DNA from: Candidatus Altimarinota bacterium
GTDB taxonomy: Bacteria > Patescibacteriota > Gracilibacteria > BD1-5 > UBA6164
Reading direction: 5' to 3'
Length of the DNA: 64,000 bases
Assembly: GCA_028719245.1 (NCBI GenBank)
Contig: JAQUKG010000001.1
Location: forward strand, 1 to 64,000
How positions within the stretch are numbered: the first letter of the stretch is position 1; each line of letters begins with the position of its first letter. The notes beneath the pieces are model-generated. The model had not been told where the DNA came from, made no database searches, and saw only the letters and a program-made list of their open reading frames with translations. Below are positions 43,733 to 54,689 of the stretch, piece after piece. Position numbers and translations under genes: made by a program.

Positions 43733-43778
43733 TTAAATATATACTGAGTTATATGAATTTAATTTTTAATTATGTTGT

Positions 43779-44762
43779 ATGGATAAAAAAGAAGCATTGG
43801 CACAAGCTCTATCAATGATAGAAAAACAATTTTGAAAATGAGCAGTTATGAAATTATGAGAAAAAGAAAGTATGAATGTAGAGACTAGTTCATCAGGTTC
43901 TTTATCGCTTGATATTGCTCTTTGATGATGATATGCAAAATGAAGAATAGTTGAAATTTATTGACCTGAATCATCAGGTAAAACTACTTTAGCACTTCAT
44001 GCGATTGCTGAAGTTCAAAAAGCTTGATGAACTGCTGCTTTTGTGGATGCAGAACATGCACTTGATCCAAAATATGCAAAAAAGATTTGAGTTGATATTG
44101 ATAATTTAATTATTTCTCAACCTGATTATTGAGAGCAAGCACTAGAAATAGTTGATGCTTTGGTTAGATCTGGGGCTGTTGATTTGGTTATTGTTGATAG
44201 TGTTGCCGCTTTAACTCCAAAAGCAGAAATAGAATGAGAAATGTGAGATAGTCATATGTGATTACAAGCAAGACTTATGAGTCAAGCTTTGAGAAAAATA
44301 ACTTGACCTATATCAAAAACCTGATGCACGGTTATATTTATCAACCAAATAAGAATGAAGATTTGAATTATGTTTTGAAGTCCTGAAACAACAACTTGAT
44401 GAAATGCTTTGAAATTTTATGCATCTCAAAGACTTGATGTTAGAAAAAAAGATAAAATTGAAACTTGAACTTGAATAGATAAAGAAGCGACTTGAAATAG
44501 AACAAAAGTAAAAGTTGTAAAAAATAAGGTAGCTCCTCCATTTAGAGAAGCAGAATTTGATGTAATGTATAATGAATGAATATCAAAGATTTGAGAAATA
44601 GTTGATATTTGAACTGAATTAGAAATTATTAAAAAATCAGGTTCGTTTTATTCGTTTGGTGAAACTAAATTATGACAATGAAGAGAAAATGTTAAACAAT
44701 TTTTATCTGAAAATAAAGAATTAGCTAAAGAAATTGAGGAAATAATTAAAAATAGTTTATAA
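43779..44762 (+). CDS. recA: Recombinase RecA
   Basis: The 327-residue recombinase forms the DNA filament for homologous recombination and LexA cleavage. The Walker A motif [10 protein letters not shown] is at residues 62-71. [33 protein letters not shown] and [28 protein letters not shown] follow. The C-terminal domain is short. There is no intein. The gene has a near-consensus promoter and no overlap with its neighbours. Confidence 0.98.
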
Positions 44763-44818
44763 AATTTATAGATTTAAAGTAATCAAATTATTAATTGAAA
44801 TTGATTTTAGAAAAAAAT

Positions 44819-44845
44819 TTGTGTTTTTAAAAAATTCTCTATAAT
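44819..44845 (+). promoter_or_regulatory. Candidate promoter of rpmG (TTGTGT-N15-TATAAT)
   Basis: TTGTGT (44819-44824) and TATAAT (44840-44845) are 15 bases apart. A second TATAAT occurs near 44894 without a good -35. Confidence 0.45.
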
Positions 44846-44906
44846 TGGTTGGTATTTTTGAAAACTTAAAAAAGATTTCATATTTTATAATTTATAATAT
44901 ACTTAT

Positions 44907-45086
44907 ATGGCAAAAGGTAAAAGAACTTATGTAGGGTTTTATTCGGAAGAAACTGGGAATTTAGTACATATTACTAATATAAACAAAAAAAATTTTTGAC
45001 CAGGTGAAAAACTTACTCTTAGAAAATATAATAAAGTGACTAGAAAACATGAAGTATTAAAAATGAAAGAAATTAAAAAAGGGTAA
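44907..45086 (+). CDS. rpmG: Ribosomal protein bL33
   Basis: The 59-residue sequence MAKGKRTYVGFYSEETGN..., followed by LTLRKYNKVTRKHEVLKMKEIKK, matches the bL33 pattern of three strands and a basic C-terminus. No cysteines are present, so this is the zinc-free form. It precedes efp with a hairpin between. Confidence 0.85.
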
Positions 45087-45095
45087 TTCCAAATA

Positions 45096-45125
45096 AACCA
45101 GTCTTCAAAAGAGACTGGTTTAAAA
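45096..45125 (+). terminator. Hairpin between rpmG and efp
   Basis: AAACCAGTCTC-type arms pair around TTCAAAAG and end in TTTAAAA. The T-run is short, so some read-through to efp is likely; no separate efp promoter is seen. Confidence 0.7.
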
Positions 45126-45146
45126 TTTAAAATTAACTTATAAAAA

Positions 45147-45710
45147 ATGAAAACAGCTTTTGAATCTAAACCAGGAACGGTTTTAAAAATTGATTGAGAA
45201 TTATTTTTCGTATCAAAATACGAATATCATAGAGCTTGAAGAGGAACAACTACTATTAAAATGAGATTAAAAAACCTTATGAATAATTCTTCTACTGATA
45301 GGACATTTAATTGAGAAGATAAAATGGATGATGTTATATTAGATAGAGCAAGATTTGAATATTTATATTGAGCTTGATGAGTTTATGCTTTTATGAATCA
45401 AACAACTTATGAACAAATTGAATTAGATGAGGATACAATTTGAGATATGAAATATTTTTTAGTTGAATGAAATACTGTAGATATTCAACAATATGAATGA
45501 AAATTTATTTGACTTGTATTGCCTACAAATATTAAATTAACAATTGAAGAATGTGAGCCATGAGTAAAGTGAAATACAGCTGATGGGAAGGTTACTAAAG
45601 ATGCAATCACTAATACTGGTCTAAATATTAAAGTTCCTTGATTTATTAATCAATGAGATGAAATTATAGTTAACACAGAAACTTGAGAATATATGGAAAG
45701 AGCAAAGTAA
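45147..45710 (+). CDS. efp: Elongation factor P
   Basis: The 187-residue factor relieves ribosome stalling at proline stretches. The N-terminal KOW-like domain has HRAGRGTTTIKMRLKNL, where the tip residue is Arg32 instead of the common Lys34-type residue. The OB domains follow, with LPTNIKLTIEECEPGVKG and GLNIKVPGFINQGDEIIVNTETGEYMERAK, both family signatures. An Arg at the tip is known in bacteria that rhamnosylate EF-P with EarP; that gene is not in the window. A strong terminator follows. Confidence 0.95.
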
Positions 45711-45736
45711 AACCTTTTAAATTTAAAAAACCTTTA

Positions 45737-45775
45737 ACAGTAGTTTTTCTGACTCTAGAAAACTACTGTTTTTTT
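45737..45775 (+). terminator. Terminator after efp
   Basis: AACAGTAGTTTT pairs with AAAACTACTGTT, followed by a T-run. Confidence 0.9.
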
Positions 45776-45893
45776 ATTTTATAGCAGATATATAATAGAA
45801 AACTTGTTCTTAAATAGAAAAATGAGTATAATATAAATATTTTTTGAATAAAGAATTCAAATATAAAAGATTAGAACAATGCTAATAATTTTG

Positions 45894-47219
45894 TTATTTA
45901 TATATGGGAAACTTTAAACAAAGTTCTTCCACTTCTTTTTTTATCTTTTCTAAATCTTTATTTGAATTAATAAATTTATAAAATTCTTCCAAATTTTTAG
46001 ATCTTTGTTCTTTATCTTCAATATATCAAAAATCAACAACTATATCACTTACTCTTTTAATTAAATTTGCTATTATATCCATTTCTTTTTCTTTCATTCA
46101 TCTCATTGTAACTATAGGAGTTCAAAGTCTTATTCAACTTGGATAAAATGCTGTTGCTGGATCACGAGGAATAGTGTTTTTATTTAGTGTAATTCAAGCT
46201 TTATCTAAAGCTTCTTGCATATAAACTCATCTTCATCTTCAAACATTTACAAGCATTAAATGATTATCAGTTCAACCACTAACTAATTCAAATCATAATT
46301 CTTTTAATTTTAGAGCTAAATATTTAGCATTTTTAACTATTTGTTTATTTGATTCTATAAATTCAGGTTTTAATGCTTCTCAAAGTGCAACTGCTATTGC
46401 TAAAGTTTGGTGATTATGAGGTCATCATTGAAGTCAAGGAAAAACAGCTTTATCAATTTTTAAAGCTAATTCTGGATCTTTTTTAAGTCATTTCTCAGTT
46501 ACCATAATCATTCATCATCTTGGTCATCTAAGTGTTTTATGAGTTGTTGTTGTTATTATATCTACATATGGAGCAGGATTAGTGTGAACTCAAGATATTA
46601 CAAGTCACGAAATATGAGCTATATCAGCTGCAATATAAGCTCCAACTTCATCAGCTATTTTAGCTATTTCTTTAAATGGAAATTCTCTAGCATAAGCAGA
46701 AGCTCAAATCCATACTAATTTTGGTTTATTTTCTCTTATAATTTTTGCAGTTTCTTCTAAATCTATATATCAATCTTCTCTAACATGATATTGAACGGCA
46801 TTGAAAAAAGATCAAGTTACTGAAGCTTTCCATCAATGTGTTAGGTGTCATCCATCAAGTAAACTTTGTCAAACAACTGTATCTCAAGGTTTACAAGTGG
46901 CAACATAAACAGCAAAATTTGCAGGACTTCAACTATATGGTTGAACATTTACTGCAACTACTCAAGGAAATGCTTTTTTAGCTCTTTCTATTGCTAATTC
47001 TTCAACTTCATCTACAAATTCATTTCACCCGTAATACCTTTTTCTAGCATATCACTCACTATATTTATTTGTAAAAGGTGTTCAAAGTGCCTCAATTGTT
47101 GATAAAGAAGCAATACATTCTGAAGGAATAAGTTCAAGAGTTGTTTCTTGTCTATTCATTTCTTTTTGGACTAAATCATAACAAATAGGATCAGTTATTT
47201 TTAAATTATCAAAATTCAT
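45894..47219 (-). CDS. glyA: Serine hydroxymethyltransferase
   Basis: The 441-residue PLP enzyme converts serine and tetrahydrofolate to glycine and methylene-tetrahydrofolate. ELIPSECIAS, YSEGYARKRYYGG and VNVQPYSGSPAN mark the N-terminal half. The PLP-lysine motif is TTTTHKTLRGPRGGM. The length is slightly above the bacterial norm of about 420. It supplies glycine in a cell that also spends UGA codons on glycine. It has its own promoter; the preceding genes on this strand are the two large unknown proteins. Confidence 0.95.
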
Positions 47220-47262
47220 AGTAAAATACTTAGAAAATAAATGTAAATTTTTATACAATTTT

Positions 47263-47289
47263 ATTATATGTAAAATGTTTTTAATGCAA
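47263..47289 (-). promoter_or_regulatory. Promoter of glyA (TTGCAT-N15-TATAAT)
   Basis: On the minus strand TTGCAT (47284-47289) and TATAAT (47263-47268) are 15 bases apart. The -35 is fused to the T-run of the terminator just upstream. Confidence 0.65.
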
Positions 47290-47317
47290 AAAAATAATCC
47301 TTCTTTGGATTATTTTT
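47290..47317 (-). terminator. Terminator after the 775-aa gene
   Basis: AAAATAATCC pairs with GGATTATTTT. Its T-run on the minus strand flows into the glyA -35. Confidence 0.85.
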
Positions 47318-47332
47318 TCATTTTTATAAAAA

Positions 47333-49660
47333 TTAAACTAGTTTACCTATTTTTTCTATCACCATCTGATTTCAATCTTTATCTTTTTTACTTTCAAATC
47401 TTCATTTAGTTATCAAATCATAAATTCATTCTATAACAGTAACTTTTTTAATATCTTTATTTATAGGAGAATTTCTTATATTTAAAGTAACCTTATCTTT
47501 ATCTATAATAATATCATTTAAATCAAATTTTCATAATTCAGTTGTAATAGATACTTTATATTTTTCTCAATTTATATCTAATTCTTGAGTTCAAGGATTA
47601 AAAAATAATTTTCATACTTTTGAAGAAAGTTTAGTTGGATTTTGTATTCCATTTATTGTATTCTCTATACTTTTTGTTAAATCTACTTTTTCTTGTTCTT
47701 TTCTGCTGTCTTCTATTTTTTGATTTGTTTTTTCTATTTCTTTAGCAAATGGTTCTCTTTTTTCTTTTACAAATTCATTAAATTCTATTAATCTATTAGT
47801 TTTACTTTGAGCTCTTTCAACTATTCATCATCAAACTATATCTTTAATATTTCAAGTGGTAATAGATTTACTTTTACAAAAATCTCTAATTAAAACTAAT
47901 GTTTCAGCTAAAAGTGGTCTTGAAGCATCAGTAATAGCCTTATATTTATCAGCTCAAATAGTATTAGTTATAACAGAAGAAAAATCATCACCAGAAGCAA
48001 TAAGTTTAGAAATTTCTATATCATCAATAGATTTTCAAACTGTATTATTCCAATTTGTTATATTTTTATATTCTCAGGCAAGTATTTTATCATACATTAC
48101 CACTTTTTCTCTATTTGTTTCTAAAGCTGAAATAGTTTGTTTTTGTTCTTCTAGTTTTTGTTCTTCTCATTCTTTTCTTGCTTTTTTTTGTTCTTCAGCA
48201 GTTTTTATTTCTTTTGCTTTATTATGAATATCAAATGCATTTTTAACTATTTGTATAAATTCAAGAGATGTTAATTTTTTATCTTGCTTATATTTATCAA
48301 TTAAATCAAATTTTAAATTAACTCATTCAAATTCAACTCAAGAAGTAAATATTTTTTGCCAAAAATCTTCTGGTTTTGAGTCTCATTGTAATTCTATTAA
48401 TTTATCAATTTCTCATTTTTCTCATGATTCTTTTTTCTTTAATCAATCTTTTAAAGCTCATATTTTTATTTCAGATAAATCTATTTCTTCAAATATTCAA
48501 ACTCATTTTTTAGAAATACTTCAAGATTTATCTAAAGTAGCTCATAGCGAAGTAAATCATCAAATAAATCTTTTTAAATCTAGTCTAGAATTGAAATCTC
48601 CAAGTGGATCTTTGTTGTCAAGTCATAAAAAGAAAGCTAAAATTTTTCATAAAAATGAATTTCACAAAAGTTTTTGTAGTATATTTCACAAAGCTGGAAA
48701 CTTTTCAGTTATATTTAGTGCCATATCGAGTTGATTTTCTGAGTCTATAGCTCCTTTATCTGCTGTTTGTATGTCAGTGTTAAATTTGGTAAGAAATGCT
48801 GATATACTACTTAGTTGATCTTTAGGAATTTCTTTATCATTTATTTTAATGTTTCTTTTATCCAATGTAATTTTGTTTATAATATCTTCGCTAATTGGTC
48901 AAGTTTCTATAGCATTTAAATCTCTAAAATAAGGAATATTATTAACTATATTTTGTTTTTCTAAAGAAGTAAGTTTTGGATCTAAAGAGTTTAATTTATC
49001 ATTAACTTTAGTGAATCAAGAAACATATCACTCAATTATCTTTTTAAAATCTACTTCTTCCCCAGTTTTTCAAGCTTCTTCTAATCATTTAAGAGTATCT
49101 TCAGCTTTAGTTAATTTTTTTACATCTGGCGAAATCATTTTTGATAAATCTCAAAAAGATGACATAAGTCAGCTAGTTTGTTTAACTATTTCAGATCATA
49201 ATAATCTTTTTGCTAATGCAACAATTATAATGTTTTTTGAAGTTTCATCAAGAAAATCAAACTTATTAAGCATTCATCTAAGTTGTGGTTCATATTCAGC
49301 TCTCATAATATGAATTTTATCTGATTTAGCTTGTCATAAAAAATTATCAAGATTTATAAAAGAATATCATTCCGCTTCTAGTTTATTTTTATAGTCAATT
49401 CAAGTTTGAGCTTTTTCTGGAGAGTTTGGTTTTCCTCATATAATACTATTTCTAACAGCATCTATAGCTCAAGTTTTATCTGAACTTGCTATTTGTTCTT
49501 TTAAAGCCTTTAATCTCTCACAAGTGATTTTTATAGGATCAGCTCATAATTCTTTTTTTAAATTATCTAACTCTTCTTGAGTTGGATTTTTATCTTTTAA
49601 TAACTCTTGTAGAGTTGTAGTTGTTCATTCTGGAGAACAAATTTGTGATTCTGGTGCCAT
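47333..49660 (-). CDS. Large helical protein of unknown function, 775 aa
   Basis: No family is recognised. The protein is Lys/Glu/Asp/Ile-rich and mostly helical, with no signal peptide. The start is MAPESQICSPEGTTTTLQELL. A moderately hydrophobic stretch near residues 325-350 (GNSFLGKILAFFLGLDNKD) might touch membranes. A strong coiled-coil candidate lies about 490-530 (KTAEEQKKARKEGEEQKLEEQK). A beta-rich C-terminal domain follows (about 670-770, LFFNPGTQELDINGEKYKVSITTEL). It follows the 600-aa gene by 23 bases and so probably works with it. It could be a structural, cell-surface or predation-related protein; this is speculation. Confidence 0.7.
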
Positions 49661-49683
49661 ATGGGTGGTGGTTAGGGATTTAT

Positions 49684-51486
49684 TTATTTAGTATATTGTT
49701 CTAAAGCTTCACTAACAATCTTTTTTATTTCTGCTTCTGTATAAACTTTTCAAGTTTCTTTATTTATAGTACTTGATTTCATAACAGCTGTAGTTAGAAT
49801 TGACACTATTGCAACTTGTCATACTATTGCGATAGGTTTAAAGTAAACCATAGCTATAATTAAAGTTCATATTGCTAATCAAACTCAAATTTTCCATTCT
49901 AAAGGAATTGCCTCATAAAGTTCTTTTAATGCTTTTGTCGTTCATGAAATAAATGCATCTGCAATTTTTCAGAATATATTTCATAATACCATTTTAACAT
50001 CTTCAGGAATAGTTCATTCTTTAATTCATTCAATTAATTTCTTATCAAAATATTTTCATCTGAAAGAAGGATTATCTCACAGTATTTTCCATAATTTTAA
50101 ATATATAGCAGATTTTTCAAGTCAATTAAGAGAATTTATATCAGTGTTTCATCATGTAATTAAATATAATTCTAATAGTTGTTTCATTGTTAAACCATTT
50201 TCACTAAAAAATTTATTATACTCTTTTTTAATATCACCTTCTCAGAATAATCAAGATAGTAAGGTAATAATTTTTCATCTAAATTCAAATAATTGTTCTA
50301 TAAATTGTTTTTCCTTATCATCTTGTGCAGATGATAACATTCTATTTTTTTCGTCTGGAGTTCATTTTAATTTATCAGACATTGATATTAATGTAATTAA
50401 TGTTTTTCAGCTTATATCTTTAAATAATCATTCTCTTTCTTCTAAGTCTCAAAAATTAATTTTTCAATTTTCAGTTCATATTTCAAACATACTTATTGAG
50501 GATAATTGTTTCATAGCATCAGCTGGATTTATACTAAAAGATGTATTTTCAACTTTTTCAACTATTTTATTTATCATTCATGATCACATTTTTCATAAAT
50601 CAATTAAATTTTCTCCAATTTTTCAAGACTTCCATTCTTTATTTCATTTTCAAATAGTTTTATCTAAGAAATCTTCATTATCAATAAAAAGTTTTAAAGA
50701 CTTATAAATTTGTTTATCACTTCATTTATTAGAAATTTTAAGTCTTTCTCATATTCATTTTTCTCATTTTTTATATTCATCTTTTAGATCTGAAAAACTT
50801 TTAGATTTTATTTCATCTAAATTTAAAATTGATATAGTAAAGTCATTTTTCTTTTCTCACTTTAACAAGAATAAAGATTTTATTCCTCAAATATATTGTA
50901 AGTCTTTATCTTTCAATATATCTTTTCATCCTTCTACTTTATCTTCAACTTTCCCCTTAGTATTTTTTAAAAAACTCAAACTAACTCATTCAGGTAGTTC
51001 TGGAATTTTTCCAGTAAACATATATGCAAACCAAGCTCAAATTCAAGCAACCCATCATCAAAATCATCACTTAGCATTCTTAATCTTATCAAAAATTTCT
51101 CAAGCATTCGCAAATCTAGAACCTAATGATGAAATTTTATCAAAAAACGATAATCATTTATTTTTTTTCTCTGTTTTTCATTTTAAAGCTCAATCTATTG
51201 CAACTTTTCATGCTTCATTAGGAGTCATTCATTTATCAAAAACTTGAGCAACTCAAATATCTCAAGGGAGAGCTTCTCTGATTTCTGCTTGTTCTTCTGG
51301 GGTTAATCATTCTCTCAATGTTTCTCTTGCTCATTTTCAATTACTTTTTGCTTCCTCAGCTAGTTGTCTAATTTTTTTAGCTAAATTTTCATGACTTTTT
51401 GTTTCTAACTCTTTGGCTAATTCTTCAGGAGTTCTTTCAGTTTGTATATCAGCTCCAGGTAAAACATCTCTATTATTTCATGCCAT
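49684..51486 (-). CDS. Large protein with C-terminal membrane segments, 600 aa
   Basis: The function is unknown. The N-terminus (1-115) is charged and helical, with LTPEEQAEIREALPGDIGVAQVFDKGMTPNEAGKVAIDGALKG. A glycine/tryptophan-rich hydrophobic piece near 142-165 (AKGGFGGWVAGIGAWFAYMFTG) follows. A long helical middle leads to two likely membrane helices at about 537-572 (IGVGLAIGTLIIAMVYFKPIAIVGQVAIVS). It ends EALEQYTK. Together with the 775-aa gene it forms a two-gene unit behind the hicBA toxin-antitoxin genes. The membrane helices place at least part of it in the envelope. Confidence 0.7.
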
Positions 51487-51519
51487 AATTTTTATATTAA
51501 TTTATAAACATGCTTCAAT

Positions 51520-51546
51520 CTTATCACAATTTTTGAATTAATGCAA
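51520..51546 (-). promoter_or_regulatory. Candidate promoter of the large-protein pair (TTGCAT-N15-GATAAG)
   Basis: On the minus strand TTGCAT (51541-51546) is followed after 15 bases by GATAAG (51520-51525). The -10 is weak. The -35 adjoins the T-run of the hicA terminator, as at glyA. Confidence 0.4.
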
Positions 51547-51572
51547 AAAAAAGAGACAAAATGTCTCTTTTT
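51545..51572 (-). terminator. Terminator after hicA
   Basis: AAAAAGAGAC pairs with GTCTCTTTTT around a short loop and has T-runs on the minus strand. Confidence 0.85.
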
Positions 51573-51623
51573 ACCAATATTTTACTTTAAATTAAATTAT
51601 ATTTTTCAATTAGCTATTTAAAA

Positions 51624-51890
51624 TTAAGAATTCTCTTTTAAATTTTCTAGCTTTTTATCTTGAAATTCATTTTTATTTAGAAATAAATTTTTATCAATTC
51701 AAGACTGTCTAAATATACTAATTATTGTTTTTATATTAAGTGTCTTATTTGAATGATTTGGGACTGTTACCTTTAAAGTTCAATTTTTTAGTTGAATATG
51801 ACTTCATTTTTGATGAGAAACTTCAAATCAACTAGATAACAAAAATTTTAAGATATCTTTTGATTTTATATTATAAATATTTGGATTCAT
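51624..51890 (-). CDS. hicA: HicA-type toxin (mRNA interferase)
   Basis: The 88-residue protein has the dsRBD-like HicA core: SKDILKFLLSSGFEVSHQKGSHIQLKNG with the catalytic His in GSH, then TVPNHSNKTLNIKTIISIFRQSGI. The C-terminal tail of about 20 residues (LNKNEFQDKKLENLKENS) is longer than usual. HicA toxins cleave mRNAs until HicB binds them. It starts one base after the hicB stop codon. Confidence 0.93.
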
Positions 51891-51891
51891 A

Positions 51892-52113
51892 CTAAACTGT
51901 TACATAGGTATTAAAAGAATTTTTTAAAGATTGTAAAATTTCCCATTCATCATCTCAATGTTCCAATCATTCGATATGACAACTTAAAGCTTCTTTTCAA
52001 TTATTAATAGCTTCCTCCAATGTATCTCATTCTGTAACAATATTAAAAATATTTGATAAAACTGTATAAGTTCCATCTTCATTTTTAAGTATATTTAGAG
52101 GTAAATTATTCAT
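51892..52113 (-). CDS. hicB: HicB-type antitoxin
   Basis: The 73-residue protein matches the short HicB RNase H-like partial fold: LPLNILKNEDGTYTVLSNIFNIVTEGDTLEEAINNGKEAL. There is no C-terminal DNA-binding domain, so repression, if any, needs another protein or the short tail. It is the first gene of the pair, the reverse of the E. coli hicA-hicB order, which lets the antitoxin be made first. It ends at TAG. Confidence 0.9.
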
Positions 52114-52143
52114 ATTTTTAAAAATTATTTATTTAATAATTTA

Positions 52144-52170
52144 ATTATATAAATTTTTTATAAAAATCAA
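52144..52170 (-). promoter_or_regulatory. Promoter of hicBA (TTGATT-N15-TATAAT)
   Basis: On the minus strand TTGATT (52165-52170) and TATAAT (52144-52149) are 15 bases apart, 30 bases before the hicB ATG. Confidence 0.65.
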
Positions 52171-52184
52171 TTTTTAAATTAAAG

Positions 52185-52212
52185 CAAAAAAAAGACAATT
52201 TGTCTTTTTTTT
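52185..52212 (-). terminator. Terminator after recQ
   Basis: AAAAAAAAGACAA pairs with TTGTCTTTTTTTT; its T-run leads straight into the sequence before the hicB promoter. Confidence 0.85.
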
Positions 52213-52285
52213 ATTCTTTATCATAAGTTTGTTTAGATATAATTTATTTATTAAGATATAAATTTAGCATACAAAAAAGGATAAA

Positions 52286-54559
52286 TTATAAATCTCATTT
52301 TTCAATCATACAAATAGCTGTTTTTATGTCAAAATAACTAATATTTTCATCACAAAAATCTTTTATAGGTTTTAATTTTTCTAAACTTAAAGAATTATTT
52401 TTTATAGTTTCTTTAATTTTTTTTAATTTTTCTAAAGAAGAAAATTTTAAAATTTCGCTTAAAGTAAGTTTATTTAAACTATAAAGTTTAACTATATGTT
52501 CTTCAATTGTTTGAATTGTCATTTCTCTTTTTATAGCAATTTCTTGCAAAGAAATTTTTTCTTGTAATAAAGATAAAGTTTGAGTATAAGTATCTATTTT
52601 TTCTATTTTAATTTTTTGTAAAGATGAAGAATTTTTCATCTTTACTGATTTCTTTAAATTTTTTACTTTAAAATACAAACTTGATTGTAAATCTTTTTCT
52701 TCGTCAAAAAGTATTGAATTATTATAAATACTAGCAATTCAGCTTTGAGTTATTCATATTTTTGGATATTGTCAGGCAGATTTATACAAAAATCAATTTT
52801 GGGTTAATGTATCAAAAATAGCCAAAACAAGATTTTTATCATAAATTTGTAAAATTGCAAAATCTTTATCTAAGTCTAAATTCCATTCTAGTATTTTTTT
52901 ATCCTTTTCTCAAACTAATATAGAAGCTAAAATTTGACTTCAAAATTTATTATCAAATCTTTTAATAAATTCTAAAACAAGCAAAAATACATTTTTTGGA
53001 ATTACTTCTTTTTCTCAATTCAAATCATATTTTTTCTTATCAATACAATAATCACAAACTCCACAATTTTCTCACATATTTTTTAAATCTTCTTCATCAC
53101 CGAAATATTCTAAAATAAATCTTTTTCTACATCCTGGTTTAAAAAGTAATTTTTTAACTTGTTCTAATTTAAAATATGATTCTTCTTTAAGCAAATTTTG
53201 ATGATTCCATAAAATTGGCAGTTTATCCAAATCTATTTTTGGCAAAATAAGTGTAATTCATCTTCACCTAAAATCTGTTTCTCAAGCTTTTACATCAAAT
53301 CATCTTTTTAAAACTGAATATTTTTCAAATATCTTTATAATACTTCAAACCTTCATATCACTTCAAATTCCAGATTCAATTGCAACAGAATTATATGTTT
53401 TTAATATTTGATGATTAGTTCATTCTCAAATTTTAAAATCTTTATATAAATAACTATACAAAGTCAAAATATCAGTTTTTGGAGGATAAGTATTTTCAAT
53501 AAAAAATTCTTGAATAATTGTGTCTTGATAACTAGCCAAAATCACTCAATAACTATTTTTTCAATCTCTTCAAGCTCTACCGACTTCTTGATAATAATTT
53601 TCAATACTTCAAGGTAAATTGTAATGAATTACAAATCTTATATTTTTTTTATCAATTCACATACCAAAAGCATTTGTAGCAACAATCACATCATAAGTTG
53701 AATTCATAAAATTATTTTGTTCTTGTTCTCTTAAATCAGGTTTCATTTCTCCCGTATAAATTCAAACTTTTACTCAGTTTTCAAGTAAATATTGATAAAC
53801 TTTTGAAACTGCTTTTACACTTGAACAATAAATTATTCAATATGGAGGAGTTTTTTTGATTATTTCTAAAACTTTTTCTAACTTTTCAGCTTCTTTTGAG
53901 ATTTCTCTAACTATAAAAGCAAGATTTTCTCTATTAAATCCTGAGGTCCATATTTTATAATCTTTTAATCAAAGTCTTTCAATTATATCAGTTCTTACTT
54001 TTTTTGTAGCAGTTGCTGTTAGTGCAACTATTGGAAAAGTTTTTATATTTCTTAAATTTTCAATAAAATCTCTAATTTTTAAATAACTTGGTCTAAAATC
54101 ATGTCACCATTGACTAATACAATGAGCCTCATCAATAGCAATTAATGCAATATTTACATTTTGCATAGTATTTAAAAATAATTCATCATTTAATCTTTCT
54201 GGTGCAATATAAAGAAACTTTACACTTCAATTTTGATTTGAATCATTTAAACTAATTTCATCAAGTAATAAATTCTTTTGTGCAGTTGATATAGTAGAAT
54301 TTATAACTTCTGCTCTAAATCAAAGTTCATTTAATTTATCAACCTGATCTTTCATAAGAGAAATTAAAGGAGAAATAATTAGGACAAGTCAATCTAAAAC
54401 ACTTCAAGCAAATTGATAAACAAGTGATTTTCAACCTCAAGTTGGCATAAAAACAAGAGTGTCATTTTTATCAATTACACTCTTTATAATTTCAAGTTGT
54501 CATTCCCTAAAATTATCTAGTTTAAATTTAGTTTTTAATATTTCTTCAAAATTTTGCAT
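52286..54559 (-). CDS. recQ: RecQ-family ATP-dependent DNA helicase
   Basis: The 757-residue helicase unwinds DNA in recombination and repair. Motifs in order: FREGQLEIIKSVI (motif 0), FMPTGGGKSLVYQ (Walker A), IAIDEAHCISQWGHDFRP (motif II plus aromatic-rich loop), ALTATATKKVR (motif III), and YYQEVGRAGRDGK (motif VI). A zinc site uses CRKR..., CGVCDYC. A winged helix follows. The C-terminal HTH domain around TYTQTLSLLQEKISLQEIAIKREMTIQTIEEHIVKL is the module often attached to Bacteroidetes and CPR RecQ. It diverges from the paralogue pair. Confidence 0.95.
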
Positions 54560-54579
54560 ATATTTTTTTAATATTTTAA

Positions 54580-54606
54580 AGTATATTAAAAAATGTATAT
54601 TTACAA
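54580..54606 (-). promoter_or_regulatory. Promoter of recQ (TTGTAA-N15-TATACT)
   Basis: On the minus strand TTGTAA (54601-54606) and TATACT (54580-54585) are 15 bases apart, 20 bases before the ATG. Confidence 0.6.
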
Positions 54607-54689
54607 AATCAAAAATTAACTTTACAAAATATTTTATCTTAGTAAATTCTATAAAATTTTCTTCAATTTAAAATATTAAATAATATTAT

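Noticed and set aside
47856-48227. Open frame on the plus strand inside the 775-aa gene, and a similar one at 50144-50707 inside the 600-aa gene
   Set aside because: Both lie antisense to long TGA-as-Gly genes on the minus strand. They arise because the complementary frame of AT-rich helical genes has few stops; no start context or family is visible.
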